In this document: positions 1 through 8,674 of the stretch, piece after piece
Layout: the number at the start of each line of letters is the position of its first letter
How positions within the stretch are numbered: position 1 is the first letter of the stretch
Virus record (IMG/VR): IMGVR_UViG_3300045741_000389
Location: 1-64,000 of that record
Source of the DNA: a virus
Reading direction: 5' to 3' (one strand)
Length of the DNA stretch: 64,000 bases
Made by a program: the position numbers and the translations under genes
Notes under the pieces: model-generated
Database searches by the model: none
What the model saw: the letters and a program-made list of their open reading frames with translations, nothing else
What the model was told of the DNA's origin: nothing

Positions 1-190
1 GGCGCAGGCCAACTGGTACACCTCCAACGCGCCGCAGCTGCTGCTGGCGGCCACGCTGCTCGAAACCGAGATCTGGCTCAAGAATCAGACCCGAGTGGCC
101 CAGCGCCAGCAGGCATACGAGGAAGCCCTAGGTTCGTTCAAGTCACAGGACGCTCAGCGCGTCTTCGATCGCAACGTGGTGCTGGCCTAA
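1..190 (+). CDS. Virion connector/adaptor-like protein, 3' end only
   Basis: The reading frame is open from base 2 to a TAA at 188-190 and encodes the last 62 residues of a protein whose start lies outside the window. The fragment contains NAPQLLLAATLLETEIWLKN followed by a Gln/Glu-rich helix, a pattern seen in small head-tail adaptor or connector proteins of phages. It lies one base upstream of the gp10-like tail gene, which fits a neck role. Assignment as an adaptor is inference from this motif and position; the structural-gene context is clear. Confidence 0.6.
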   Translation, partial: AQANWYTSNAPQLLLAATLLETEIWLKNQTRVAQRQQAYEEALGSFKSQDAQRVFDRNVVLA

Positions 191-191
191 C

Positions 192-1964
192 ATGGCAGAC
201 GCTCCCCAGCTCCCGCCCGCGCACATCTCTGACTTGGTGGTGCTGCCGGGCATCCGGCGCGACGGCACGGTGTTCGACGGCAACCAGTGGTCCGACGGTC
301 AGTGGGTGCGGTTCCAACGCGGGCGGCCTCGCAAGATGGGCGGCTACCGCGCGTTGAACGACGACTTGCTGGCTCCGGTCCGAGCCGTTCACATCGACTC
401 GCGCGGCGCGAGCACGACCGCCCACACCTGCTCGCCCTGGGGTGTCGAGCAACTTACGATCGACGACACCGGCGCGGTGGTGGGCCTGGCTGACCGCACT
501 CCCGGCGGTTTCAGCAGCAACAAGAACTACGCCTGGCAGACGGCGCAGATGTTTCAGTCCGGCGGCGGCGGCGTCCCGACACTGATCGCTTGCGCCACGC
601 CTGACCTGGCGCAGATCCAGTCCGACACCGCGGGCCCCATCTACAGCGGCGACATCACCGGCTCGGGCGCGCTGACGGCAGTCTCCGACGGCTCCCCCAT
701 CACGGTGAGCGGGGGCATCTGCGTGCTTCAGCCGTTCCTCTTCGTGTACGGCAGCAATGGTCTGATCCGCAATAGCAACCCCAACGACATCAGTGCCGGC
801 ACTGGCTGGGTCACGGGCGGCGCCAACAAGGCGGCCACCGCGAACGTGGCGGGTACCAAGATTGTGAAGGGTCTGCCCATGCGTGGTGGCGGCGCCTCGC
901 CGGCCGGCGTTTTCTGGGCGCTGGACGCCCTGATCCGAGTGACGTTCGTTGGCGGCACGACGCTGTGGAACTACGACACGGTGTCCACCGACATCAGCAT
1001 CCTGGCCAAGAACAGCGTCGTCGAGTTCGACAATGCTTACTACTGGATCGGCACCGATCGGTTCTACGTCTACAACGGCGTGGTGCAAGAGCTGCCCAAC
1101 CAACTGAACTTCAACTGGTTCTACGACAACCTGAACTTCGCCCAGCGACAGAAGATCTTCGCGGTGAAGGTGCCGCGTTTCGGTGAGATCTGGTGGTTCT
1201 TCCCGTTCGGCGACGACACCGAGTGCAGCGCTGCCGTTATTTACAACGTGCGAGAAAAGGTGTGGTACGACACCCGGCTGGCGCGCACTGGTGGCAGCTC
1301 GGTCAAGGTCTACCAGTACCCGCTGATGGCGGAGACTACCGAGCTGAACACGGTGGCGCTCAGCTACACGCCCGTGCTGGGTGCGTTCAAGCACGGAGAG
1401 ATCGTGACGGGGGGCACCAGCGGCGCGGTGGGTACGATCACCAAGTCAACCTCCAGCAAGATCAACCTCGTCAACGTCACTGGGACGTTTGTCAACGGCG
1501 AGACCATCGCCGACGCCGAGGGCGACGACACGGGAACCGTGAGCGCTGCACCCTTCTTCCAAGACCTGGGCACGCTCTGGGAACACGAGAGCGGTACCGA
1601 CAAGGTGTTCAAGCAGACCATCGAGGCGATCGATAGCTACATCGAGAGCTGCAACCTGAGCTGGCTCGTTGGCTCACCCACCCAGGAAGCGCCGGAGGGT
1701 GTCAACTACCAGGTACGCCTGAGCCGACTGGAGCCTGACTTCGTGATGTCCGGCAACATGACTTTCACCGTCAAGGGCGTGAGCTACGCTCAGGGCGTGG
1801 TGGTCGAGAGCACCCCCTATACCTTCGACGCCAACACCGAGTTCGTGGATCCGCGCGAGCAACGCCGCGAACTCACCATCAAGTTTCGCAGCAACGAGGT
1901 TGGCGGCGCCTTCCAGCTCGGCCGTGTGCTGCTGACTCTCGAGCCCGGGGACGAGCGTGGTTAG
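192..1964 (+). CDS. P22 gp10-like packaged-DNA stabilisation / tail hub protein
   Basis: 590 residues. The N-terminus carries the pattern GIRRDGTVFDGNQWSDGQWV followed by RGRPRKMGGYR, and the middle has Trp/Tyr-rich beta segments such as EIWWFFPFGDDTECSAAVIY and VREKVWYDTRLAR. These are typical of the large beta-structured tail accessory or stabilisation proteins that plug the portal neck in P22-like podophages. A Gly/Thr segment near residues 395-450 looks like an inserted beta module. The ATG is one base after the upstream stop, so translation is probably coupled. Homology is recognised by pattern only; a generic tail structural protein is the alternative. Confidence 0.6.
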   Translation: MADAPQLPPAHISDLVVLPGIRRDGTVFDGNQWSDGQWVRFQRGRPRKMGGYRALNDDLLAPVRAVHIDSRGASTTAHTCSPWGVEQLTIDDTGAVVGLADRTPGGFSSNKNYAWQTAQMFQSGGGGVPTLIACATPDLAQIQSDTAGPIYSGDITGSGALTAVSDGSPITVSGGICVLQPFLFVYGSNGLIRNSNPNDISAGTGWVTGGANKAATANVAGTKIVKGLPMRGGGASPAGVFWALDALIRVTFVGGTTLWNYDTVSTDISILAKNSVVEFDNAYYWIGTDRFYVYNGVVQELPNQLNFNWFYDNLNFAQRQKIFAVKVPRFGEIWWFFPFGDDTECSAAVIYNVREKVWYDTRLARTGGSSVKVYQYPLMAETTELNTVALSYTPVLGAFKHGEIVTGGTSGAVGTITKSTSSKINLVNVTGTFVNGETIADAEGDDTGTVSAAPFFQDLGTLWEHESGTDKVFKQTIEAIDSYIESCNLSWLVGSPTQEAPEGVNYQVRLSRLEPDFVMSGNMTFTVKGVSYAQGVVVESTPYTFDANTEFVDPREQRRELTIKFRSNEVGGAFQLGRVLLTLEPGDERG

Positions 1965-2199
1965 TGTGCTGGTGCCGACTGTCGAGGGGCTGCCCTGGGA
2001 GTCCTGGGCGGCTGCTGTTAACGTCGCGTTCAGCTCGGTGTATACTCTGCCCAGCCCTCGTGATGAGGGCTCATGGCAGTCTTGGGCCAACGAGTTGTTG
2101 ACCGTAGCAGACCTAGCCAAGGAAGGGCTGGCAAGCCCTGAGAGCTTTGGTGAAGATTGGCGCGCGTGGGCGACAGCTCTTCTTATGGTGACGTCGTGA
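1957..2199 (+). CDS. Small Trp-rich protein, unknown function
   Basis: 80 residues from a GTG at 1957 that overlaps the end of the upstream tail gene by 8 bases. The protein has two related segments, PWESWAAAVNVAF and WQSWANELLTVA, plus DWRAWATALL near the C-terminus, giving a repeated W..WA..L pattern of short amphipathic helices. The next gene starts at GTG 2196 in a GTGA overlap. The tight overlaps at both ends support a real gene. I do not recognise the family; it is probably a minor virion or neck component. Confidence 0.6.
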   Translation: MVSVLVPTVEGLPWESWAAAVNVAFSSVYTLPSPRDEGSWQSWANELLTVADLAKEGLASPESFGEDWRAWATALLMVTS

Positions 2200-3242
2200 A
2201 CGACTCCCCGCTCGCAGCTCTTCAAGCCCAGCTCGCGCGTCTCGGCTCTTCGGGCGGCGTTCAGGCAAGGCTCCCCACCTACAATCGTGGCGCCAGCATC
2301 GACCTCGGCTCTCGTCCGGGGTTCAACGCTTCCCCGCTGCCGGTCTACTGGTCTCAGCCACCTGACGCGCCGGCCACGACCCCGCCACCGCCGCCGGTAC
2401 CCCCTCCCACCTCTCCGCCGCCCGAACTTAGCGCGGGGGTTGGTGGTGGCCCTGGGGCTGCAGGAGCGCCAGGGGTGGGTTCCAACGGCACTGGCGAGAC
2501 AGCAGTCGGATCAGGGAGCACGAGCACTCCCAACTCTGGCATCTCGAACAACACAGCAGCAGCGCTTGGAGGGCTGGCCCTCGGTCCGCTGGGCGCTGTG
2601 ATCGGCACTGGTCTGAACACCGCGATCAACGCAGCGGCGGCAGCCTCCCAAGCGAACGACCCTACCAATCCAAGTTCGGTCAATGCCATCAATGGTATGG
2701 ACTCCCAAAGCGATGCAGCAACGGCAGCTTCCGCAGCTGCGGCCGCCGCTTCAGCACCTTCCGGCGCTCCTGGTCAAAATGCCGATGGCTCCCCTGCAGG
2801 CACTGTTGGCAATCAAGGTGAGGGCGGAGGCGGAGGCGGAGGCGGAGGCGGAGGCGGGTGTTTCCTGACTTCCGCCGTCACCCGAGCCACCAAGCGAGGA
2901 GACGACGCCGTCGAGCTGGAGCTGATGCGCGCGTTCCGCGACCACTACATGCTGTCCGACCCCAAGCTGCGCAACTTGGTGATGCACTACTACCACTTGG
3001 CGCCGAAAGTGGTCGATGCACTGGACAAGCGGCCGGACGCCGAGGATCTCTACAAGCACCTCCACCAGGAATACATCACCCCCGGTGTGAAGCACGTGCT
3101 GAATGGAGACCCTGCATCTGCGCTCAAGACCTACGCCGACATGCTCAGTTTCGTCGGTCCGCTGGCGCAGAACCGCGCAGGGCAGAAGCTGAGCGACGGC
3201 GCGGAAGCGGTGAGTGACGGAATGTCCCAGCAAGGGTACTGA
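2196..3242 (+). CDS. Gly-rich virion protein with C-terminal CFI/CFL-box domain
   Basis: About 348 residues from GTG 2196, which overlaps the upstream stop as GTGA; the frame is open further upstream but this start explains the overlap. The first two thirds are low-complexity Pro, Ala, Ser and Gly. A run of about 11 Gly leads directly into GCFLTSAVTRATKRGDD and then a helical domain (LELMRAFRDHYML, LVMHYYHLAPKVVDAL). This is the architecture of CFI-box C-terminal domain proteins: a Gly-rich linker, Cys-Phe-(Ile/Leu), then a short helical domain. The function of that domain in phages is not known to me; position suggests a tail or internal virion protein. Confidence 0.6.
   Translation: MNDSPLAALQAQLARLGSSGGVQARLPTYNRGASIDLGSRPGFNASPLPVYWSQPPDAPATTPPPPPVPPPTSPPPELSAGVGGGPGAAGAPGVGSNGTGETAVGSGSTSTPNSGISNNTAAALGGLALGPLGAVIGTGLNTAINAAAAASQANDPTNPSSVNAINGMDSQSDAATAASAAAAAASAPSGAPGQNADGSPAGTVGNQGEGGGGGGGGGGGGCFLTSAVTRATKRGDDAVELELMRAFRDHYMLSDPKLRNLVMHYYHLAPKVVDALDKRPDAEDLYKHLHQEYITPGVKHVLNGDPASALKTYADMLSFVGPLAQNRAGQKLSDGAEAVSDGMSQQGY
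2823..2858 (+). repeat. Hexanucleotide tandem repeat encoding poly-Gly
   Basis: About five perfect tandem copies of ggcgga within the CFL-box gene encode the poly-glycine linker immediately before the conserved Cys. Because the unit is six bases, slippage changes linker length without breaking the frame. Confidence 0.85.
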
Positions 3243-3251
3243 GGAGAACAC

Positions 3252-4157
3252 ATGGATCCGTGGGGCTATCTGTTCGATCTGGCGGGTGCTGGCGGCGACG
3301 GCACAAACACTCCCGATACCAGCAGCGGAGGTGGGAGTGGCAGCTCGGATCTGTTCAGCAACCAAGACTGGGGGCAGGCGGTCAAGGACGCGCTGAGCAG
3401 CTACGGGCTCCTCAACGGATCCGACAGCCAGCCGCTCAATCAACCCTCCGCGCAAGACAGCGGGATGTGGGGTGGAGAAGCTCGCGCCCGCACCAACGAC
3501 AGTGGCAGCCCACAGACCTGGAATCTGGACACGCTACTGCAGCGCCCCAGCTCGATGTGGAACGACGCTTCGGGTTGGCTCGACAAGCTGTCGCAGGGCG
3601 ACCGGCAGACGACCGGACAAGCCAAGCTCGGCATCGGCGCGTTGGGCATGCTCGGTTCGCTGCTGCAGTCCCGCCGGCCGCGTGGCCAGCTCACCCCCGG
3701 GCAGTTGCAGGCTATGCTCAAGAGCCCGTACAGCAACTGGTCCCCCGAGCAACAGGCAGCGTTCAACAGCTACTTCTACAAGCCGCTGCCGAAATTCCAG
3801 TATCAACCGCCCAACGTGATGGGCCATGCTCGGGGCGGCTCCATCCACGGCGCTGGCTGCGCTTGCAAGATGTGCAATGGCGGTGCGCTCGGCATGCTGA
3901 GCGGCGGCTACGTCAGCGGCGGCCCCACCGGCGGTCAGGGCGACCACATCCCGGCCCGCCTGAGCCCGGGGGAGTACGTCATGGACGCGGATGTTGTGAG
4001 CGCGCTGGGCGACGGCGACAACGCCACCGGCGCCAAGAAGCTCGACGAGATGCGCGAAGCGATCCGCCAGCACAAGCGAGGCGCTCCGGCCAACGACATT
4101 CCGCCACGCGCGAGATCGCCGCTGGCCTACCTTGGAGGTAAGCGCCATGGCGCTTGA
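3252..4157 (+). CDS. Virion protein with C-terminal LSPGEYVMDADVV domain
   Basis: 301 residues from ATG 3252, with GAGGAG 7 bases upstream. The N-terminal half is Ser/Gly-rich. The C-terminus has HARGGSIHGAGCACKMCNGG, then GGQGDHIPARLSPGEYVMDA and DADVVSALGDGDNATGAKKL. The sequence IPA.LSPGEYV.DADVV.ALGDG is a recurrent tail-end motif of phage structural proteins in this arrangement, and here it is preceded by a CxCKMC cluster that could bind metal or form disulfides. It overlaps the next gene by 11 bases. The exact virion location is unknown. Confidence 0.6.
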   Translation: MDPWGYLFDLAGAGGDGTNTPDTSSGGGSGSSDLFSNQDWGQAVKDALSSYGLLNGSDSQPLNQPSAQDSGMWGGEARARTNDSGSPQTWNLDTLLQRPSSMWNDASGWLDKLSQGDRQTTGQAKLGIGALGMLGSLLQSRRPRGQLTPGQLQAMLKSPYSNWSPEQQAAFNSYFYKPLPKFQYQPPNVMGHARGGSIHGAGCACKMCNGGALGMLSGGYVSGGPTGGQGDHIPARLSPGEYVMDADVVSALGDGDNATGAKKLDEMREAIRQHKRGAPANDIPPRARSPLAYLGGKRHGA

Positions 4158-5208
4158 CTACCTGTTCAACGGGGCACCGCCCCAGGACGTCACCAGCTCG
4201 GTCAGTTCGATCACGGGCATGCCCGACTGGTACCAGGAGTACCTGCGTGGGATTGCTGGCAAAGCGACGGAGGTGGCTGGTCAAGGGTTCACGCAGTACC
4301 CTGGCCAGCGGTTGCAGGACTTCACCCCTGATCAGCAAAGTTCTTTCGACCTGACGCGGCAGACGGTGGGTGGCTGGCAACCGTACCAGCAAGGCGCGCT
4401 GAGCGCGGCCAACCAGACACTCCCCACCGCCAGCGCATTCCTCGGTGCAGGGGCGCAGTACGGGGCCAACGCCGTCGGCTCGGTCAACCCCAACGCTGCC
4501 AACTGGACGCAGAACTGGCAGCAGTACATGTCGCCGTACACCAGTTCGGTGGTCAACGAGATTGGCCGGCTGGGCAATCGCAACTTGCAGGAGAACATCC
4601 TCTCCCCGCTGAACGACAGCTTCATCGGCAGCGGCGGGTTCGGCTCCGATCGCAACGCGGACATGATCGGGCGTTCGATCCGCGACGCCCAGCGCGACAT
4701 CAGCGGGCAGCAGTCGCTGGCGCTGCAGCAGGGCTACGGCACATCGGCGAACATCTTCGGCGCCGACGCCAATCGGCAGCAGCAACAGCAGCAGCTGATG
4801 GCCAACACGAACCTCCAGGCGGGTTCGATGGCCAACGCGGGCGCGCAGATCGGCTCGGCTGCTTCCGACCAGGCCGCACAACGCTACGGCGCACTGGGGC
4901 AGCTCGGACAGCAGCTCGGCTACCAGGATGCCGGCGCGCTGGGTACGATCGGCGGCCAGCAGCAGCAGCTTGGGCAGCAGGGTCTGGACATCGGCTACCA
5001 GAACTTCCTCACACAGCAGGGGTGGAACTGGAATACACTCAACAACCTCAACTCGGTGCTGCGCGGTATGCAGCTACCCACCTCGCAGACTCAGGTCAGC
5101 AACAATCCGTACGGCAATGTAGGTACTTCGCCGCTGCAGTGGGCTGGCGCTCTGCTCGGGGCAGGTACCGCCAACACCCAGCCGGCCACGCAACGTACGG
5201 GTCCGTAA
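4147..5208 (+). CDS. Gln-rich probable ejection/internal virion protein
   Basis: 353 residues from ATG 4147; GGAGG at 4135-4139 supports this start over an upstream TTG. The protein is rich in Gln, Ala, Asn and Gly, with PDWYQEYLRGIAGKATEV near the N-terminus, a central NWTQNWQQYMSPYTSSVVNE segment and a Gln tract (about residues 215-222) inside a long helical stretch. These are features of internal or ejection proteins, and its place between the tail gene and two large helical proteins fits. No catalytic motif is visible. Confidence 0.55.
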   Translation: MALDYLFNGAPPQDVTSSVSSITGMPDWYQEYLRGIAGKATEVAGQGFTQYPGQRLQDFTPDQQSSFDLTRQTVGGWQPYQQGALSAANQTLPTASAFLGAGAQYGANAVGSVNPNAANWTQNWQQYMSPYTSSVVNEIGRLGNRNLQENILSPLNDSFIGSGGFGSDRNADMIGRSIRDAQRDISGQQSLALQQGYGTSANIFGADANRQQQQQQLMANTNLQAGSMANAGAQIGSAASDQAAQRYGALGQLGQQLGYQDAGALGTIGGQQQQLGQQGLDIGYQNFLTQQGWNWNTLNNLNSVLRGMQLPTSQTQVSNNPYGNVGTSPLQWAGALLGAGTANTQPATQRTGP

Positions 5209-5220
5209 GGAGACAGCAGC

Positions 5221-6753
5221 ATGGCGCTCGAGGATCTCAGCCTCAGCAACGAGCGGTCACAAGACCCCACTCAGGCCAGTGGGCTGGCTTCGCTGCGCGA
5301 ACTGGCCTACAGCGGGAAGCTGCCGCAGATGTCGCTCAGCATGCTCCCGCAGAACATCGTCGACCCGGCTGCCAAGTGGGAAGGGTTTGCGGCCGGCGCG
5401 CTGAGGCCGGCCACGGGCGGGTTCGGTGAGGCGATGAGCAATGCGTTCGGCGCACTGGCCGAGGGCCGCAATCGCGAAGCAGAGCTTCAGGCCAAGTACC
5501 TGCCGCTGGTTGCCCAGGCGCTGCTGCAGCGTCAGCTTCAGGCGGCGCATATTGCGCAGATGCAGTGGAAGTTGTCCGGCGAGTTCGATCAGTCCGGTGT
5601 CTCCGCGCTGACTCCTCTGCTGACCAAGGAGGGAGACATCACCGGTGCTGACGTGGCCCAGGCGCTGGGCGGTGCGGTGCAGCGCGGACTGATTCCACCC
5701 GAGAGCGCACGCCAGCTCTACGCTACTCTTCCGACCACAGACCCCAACGCGCTCCGCGATGCACTCAACCGACTGACTATCGGCAAGCTCGACTCTGCCG
5801 GTCAGCGCGGCGCAGTGACGCCCAAGGTCAGCCTCGAGGACACAGGTGAAGTCAAGCAGCCCATCGCGACGCCGCCGGGCCAGCCCGGCCAGAGCGGCCC
5901 TGTCGGCGCGGCGATACCTAAGCGCCTCACCCCAGGCGAGGTACTGGGCGCCAAGAAAGTGGAGAAGGATCAGGCTGGCAACCCGGTGGTGGTCGACACA
6001 CTCAAGGGTACGCAGGGCTTCCCCAGCCCGACGTCCGACGCCCCACCGCGCCAGACCGTGGCTGGCGGTCAGTTCGCCAAGGAGGAGGGTCAGCGCTACT
6101 CGAAGTACGCGACCGAGCTGGGCAGCCAGCTCTCCGCCATGCGGGGCATGCAGCAGCGAATCGGAGAGATGCGGCAGTACGCCACCACCTTCCAGCCCGG
6201 CGCCACCGCCGAGGCGCGGCTGCAACTGGGCCGCTGGGTCAAGGATGTGGGTGTGACCGTGGGGTTGTCACCCGAGCAGGCGGACGCTATCGGGCAGAAG
6301 ATCGCTGGCGGTGACATCAGCAGCGCGCAAGCGTTCAAGAAGCTGGCCGCCCAGGGCGCCATGGAAGCGCTCAAGTCGGCGATGCAAACGGGCTCCGGTG
6401 CCGGCGCCGGCCGGATCACACAGGCCGAGTTCGCCATCTTCCTGCGCAACAACCCGGACATCGCGAGCGACCCGCAAGCGCTCGACAAGATGTTCAACTT
6501 CATCACGAAACAGTACCAGACAACCTCGGTCGAACAGCACGAGTTCAGCCAGTACGTCAAAGAGCGCAACGGCGACCCCACAGGCTGGGACGCGGCGTGG
6601 GACCAGCGCGCCAAGGAGCTGGGTTTCGTAGCGCCGGCCAAGGAAGACCGCACCGCCAAGGGCTCGCCCGGCAAGCCTTCCAAGACGCCGATCGGCACCA
6701 GCGCCAGTGGCAGGCGAATGAAGCTCACGAACGAAGGGTGGGTGTATGAGTAA
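5221..6753 (+). CDS. Probable internal virion (ejection) protein
   Basis: 510 residues from ATG 5221, preceded by AAGGAGA. It is predominantly helical with many Gln, Ala and Lys, including a coiled-coil-like stretch around residues 75-120 (RNREAELQAKYLPLVAQALL). A Pro/Gly-rich linker lies near residues 205-270 and a second helical region follows. It overlaps the next gene by 8 bases. Size, composition and order (small, then two large helical proteins) resemble the DNA-ejection protein sets of podophages. No enzymatic motif was recognised. Confidence 0.5.
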   Translation: MALEDLSLSNERSQDPTQASGLASLRELAYSGKLPQMSLSMLPQNIVDPAAKWEGFAAGALRPATGGFGEAMSNAFGALAEGRNREAELQAKYLPLVAQALLQRQLQAAHIAQMQWKLSGEFDQSGVSALTPLLTKEGDITGADVAQALGGAVQRGLIPPESARQLYATLPTTDPNALRDALNRLTIGKLDSAGQRGAVTPKVSLEDTGEVKQPIATPPGQPGQSGPVGAAIPKRLTPGEVLGAKKVEKDQAGNPVVVDTLKGTQGFPSPTSDAPPRQTVAGGQFAKEEGQRYSKYATELGSQLSAMRGMQQRIGEMRQYATTFQPGATAEARLQLGRWVKDVGVTVGLSPEQADAIGQKIAGGDISSAQAFKKLAAQGAMEALKSAMQTGSGAGAGRITQAEFAIFLRNNPDIASDPQALDKMFNFITKQYQTTSVEQHEFSQYVKERNGDPTGWDAAWDQRAKELGFVAPAKEDRTAKGSPGKPSKTPIGTSASGRRMKLTNEGWVYE

Positions 6754-8674
6754 CAAGCTGGTCCCACTCGAGGATCTACCGCCCGAAGCCCGGGTGCAGG
6801 TCACCCCAGATCACCCCGCGTTCAAGCTGTACGCCGCGCAGGTTGAGCAGCAAGCAGGGCTCGAGCCCGGCACGCTGACAGACCCCCGAAGTGCGGTATT
6901 CAAGTTCAAACCCGGCACTGACATCATCGGAATGCTGCCGGCCATCGCGGCCGAGGCCAAGCAGAGTGGCCAACAACCCACCGGCGCAGGGGCGGGGCGT
7001 GGCACCGTCAATCCTCCTGCGGTAACACCCACCGATCCGCGCGCTGCTGCCAACGCACAGCTGCTCGATGAGGCTGGTCCCGTCGGGCGCTACATGATCG
7101 GCCTCGGCAAGACGCTGACGGACCCCTACCACGGCATTCGGCAGCGGCTGAACATGGAGTCTTCTGCGGATGCTGACGAGCGTGCGGCGCGTGATCAGGC
7201 TATCGACAATACCACCGGCGGGTCTTTCGGCGAGCTCAGCGGCAGTGCGGCGCAGATGGCGCTCATTAGCCGGCTGCTCGGCCGCGCAGCCACTCCGACC
7301 AAGCCCGGCTTCGGCATCAAAAATCAATACGTCAATGCTGGGACAACTGGTGGGCTCTACGGGTTGGCTCAGCCAACGGAGACCGGCACGAGCCCTCTGA
7401 CGGTCTCGGGCATCAACGCACTGGCGGGCGCTGGCGGCCAGCTCGCGGCGCAAGGCATCGGCACACTGGTGCGGCCGGCCACGGCCTACGCTTCCAACGC
7501 GATTAAGGCGCTGGCCGACAAAGCCGAGCAGTACGGCATTCCGCTCCGCGCCGCCGACATCAGCCCCAGCCTGACACTGGCAGGCCTGCAGAAGGTTTTC
7601 GACTACCTACCGTTCAGCGGGGGCACCACTCAGCGCGCCGAGGCGAGCAAAGGGTTCAACAAGGCGCTGGCCAAGACGATGGGCGAGGACTCGGACGACC
7701 TCCTCGCTGCGCTGCGCAATGCCCGCACTCGAAACAGCGCCACCTACGACGACCTGGCTTCGCGCAACACGATTCAGATGGCTCCCGGAGAAGCGCAGGA
7801 CCTGATTCGTGCGCGGGACCTCTACGCTCGCTCGGACACTTCGCCCAAACGTTCGACCACCAAGGGGCTGACCAACTACCTGAACAACCTGTTCGACCCC
7901 ACCAACGGCCACGGCGCGCTGGATCCGAAGACCGGTTTCTTCAACATCACCGGAGCCAAGTACAAGGAGCTGCGCTCCGAGGCAGGGCAGTTGGCCAAGA
8001 AGGCCGCAGCCGACAACGACGGAAAATTGGCCAGCTTCTACGGCAAGGTCAAAGAAACGCTTGACGAGTCCATGCGCCGCTCGCCCGGCGTCAGCGCGGA
8101 GGACAAGGCGGCCTACGCCACTGCCGACAAGCAGTGGGGCAACATGCGCACGCTCGAGAACCTGGCGCCCAAGGACGCCAGCGGAGACCTGGACTTCGGA
8201 AAGCTCGCCAGCGTGCTGATGGGTAAGTCGGCCGGCAACGTGTACAACCGGAATGCGATGATCTACGGCACGGGAGACCAGACGTTGCCCGAGATCGCCC
8301 GCGTTGGCACCACGTTCTTGAACCGGGGCACTCAACCCAAGTGGTCTCAGTACACGCGGAAGGCCGGCGAGCTGGCCCCGAAGGTGATTGCCCCGCCGGC
8401 CCTCGCAGGCGGCCTCTACGCGCTCAACGCACAGGACCACGAGCACGGCAGCGGGGATCCGATGACCGAGACGCTCAGCGAGCTGGGCGCACTGAGTGTC
8501 GCCTCGGCGCTGGGCGGCCGAGCACTGAACAGCCAGTGGTTCCGGCGAGGCGCCCCAGCTTACGTCAACAACGCCGCTGCGCTCGCCGAGCGCAACCTGG
8601 GCGCGCGGTTCCTGCCGGCCGCACTGTTCGACGAGAAGCTCGCCTCCACCCCAGGGACACCGGAGGGTAAGTGA
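6746..8674 (+). CDS. Large helical internal virion/ejection protein
   Basis: 642 residues from ATG 6746, overlapping the previous gene by 8 bases. The N-terminal part has HPAFKLYAAQVEQQAGLEPG, which resembles the opening of muramidase-like ejection proteins, but I see no convincing catalytic Glu motif after it. The middle is Ala-rich helix, and residues about 545-560 form a hydrophobic segment (VIAPPALAGGLYAL) that could insert in membrane. It ends in a GTGA overlap with the next gene. Ejection-apparatus membership is inferred from context. Confidence 0.5.
   Translation: MSNKLVPLEDLPPEARVQVTPDHPAFKLYAAQVEQQAGLEPGTLTDPRSAVFKFKPGTDIIGMLPAIAAEAKQSGQQPTGAGAGRGTVNPPAVTPTDPRAAANAQLLDEAGPVGRYMIGLGKTLTDPYHGIRQRLNMESSADADERAARDQAIDNTTGGSFGELSGSAAQMALISRLLGRAATPTKPGFGIKNQYVNAGTTGGLYGLAQPTETGTSPLTVSGINALAGAGGQLAAQGIGTLVRPATAYASNAIKALADKAEQYGIPLRAADISPSLTLAGLQKVFDYLPFSGGTTQRAEASKGFNKALAKTMGEDSDDLLAALRNARTRNSATYDDLASRNTIQMAPGEAQDLIRARDLYARSDTSPKRSTTKGLTNYLNNLFDPTNGHGALDPKTGFFNITGAKYKELRSEAGQLAKKAAADNDGKLASFYGKVKETLDESMRRSPGVSAEDKAAYATADKQWGNMRTLENLAPKDASGDLDFGKLASVLMGKSAGNVYNRNAMIYGTGDQTLPEIARVGTTFLNRGTQPKWSQYTRKAGELAPKVIAPPALAGGLYALNAQDHEHGSGDPMTETLSELGALSVASALGGRALNSQWFRRGAPAYVNNAAALAERNLGARFLPAALFDEKLASTPGTPEGK

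Noticed and set aside
138-1394. Large minus-strand frames opposite structural genes.
   Set aside because: High-GC shadow frames; they oppose strongly supported coding sequences and have Arg/Val/His-rich nonsense composition.
6746-8674. Muramidase domain at the N-terminus of the ejection protein.
   Set aside because: Only the opening HPAFKLYAAQVEQQAGL resembles it; no catalytic Glu and following motif could be found.
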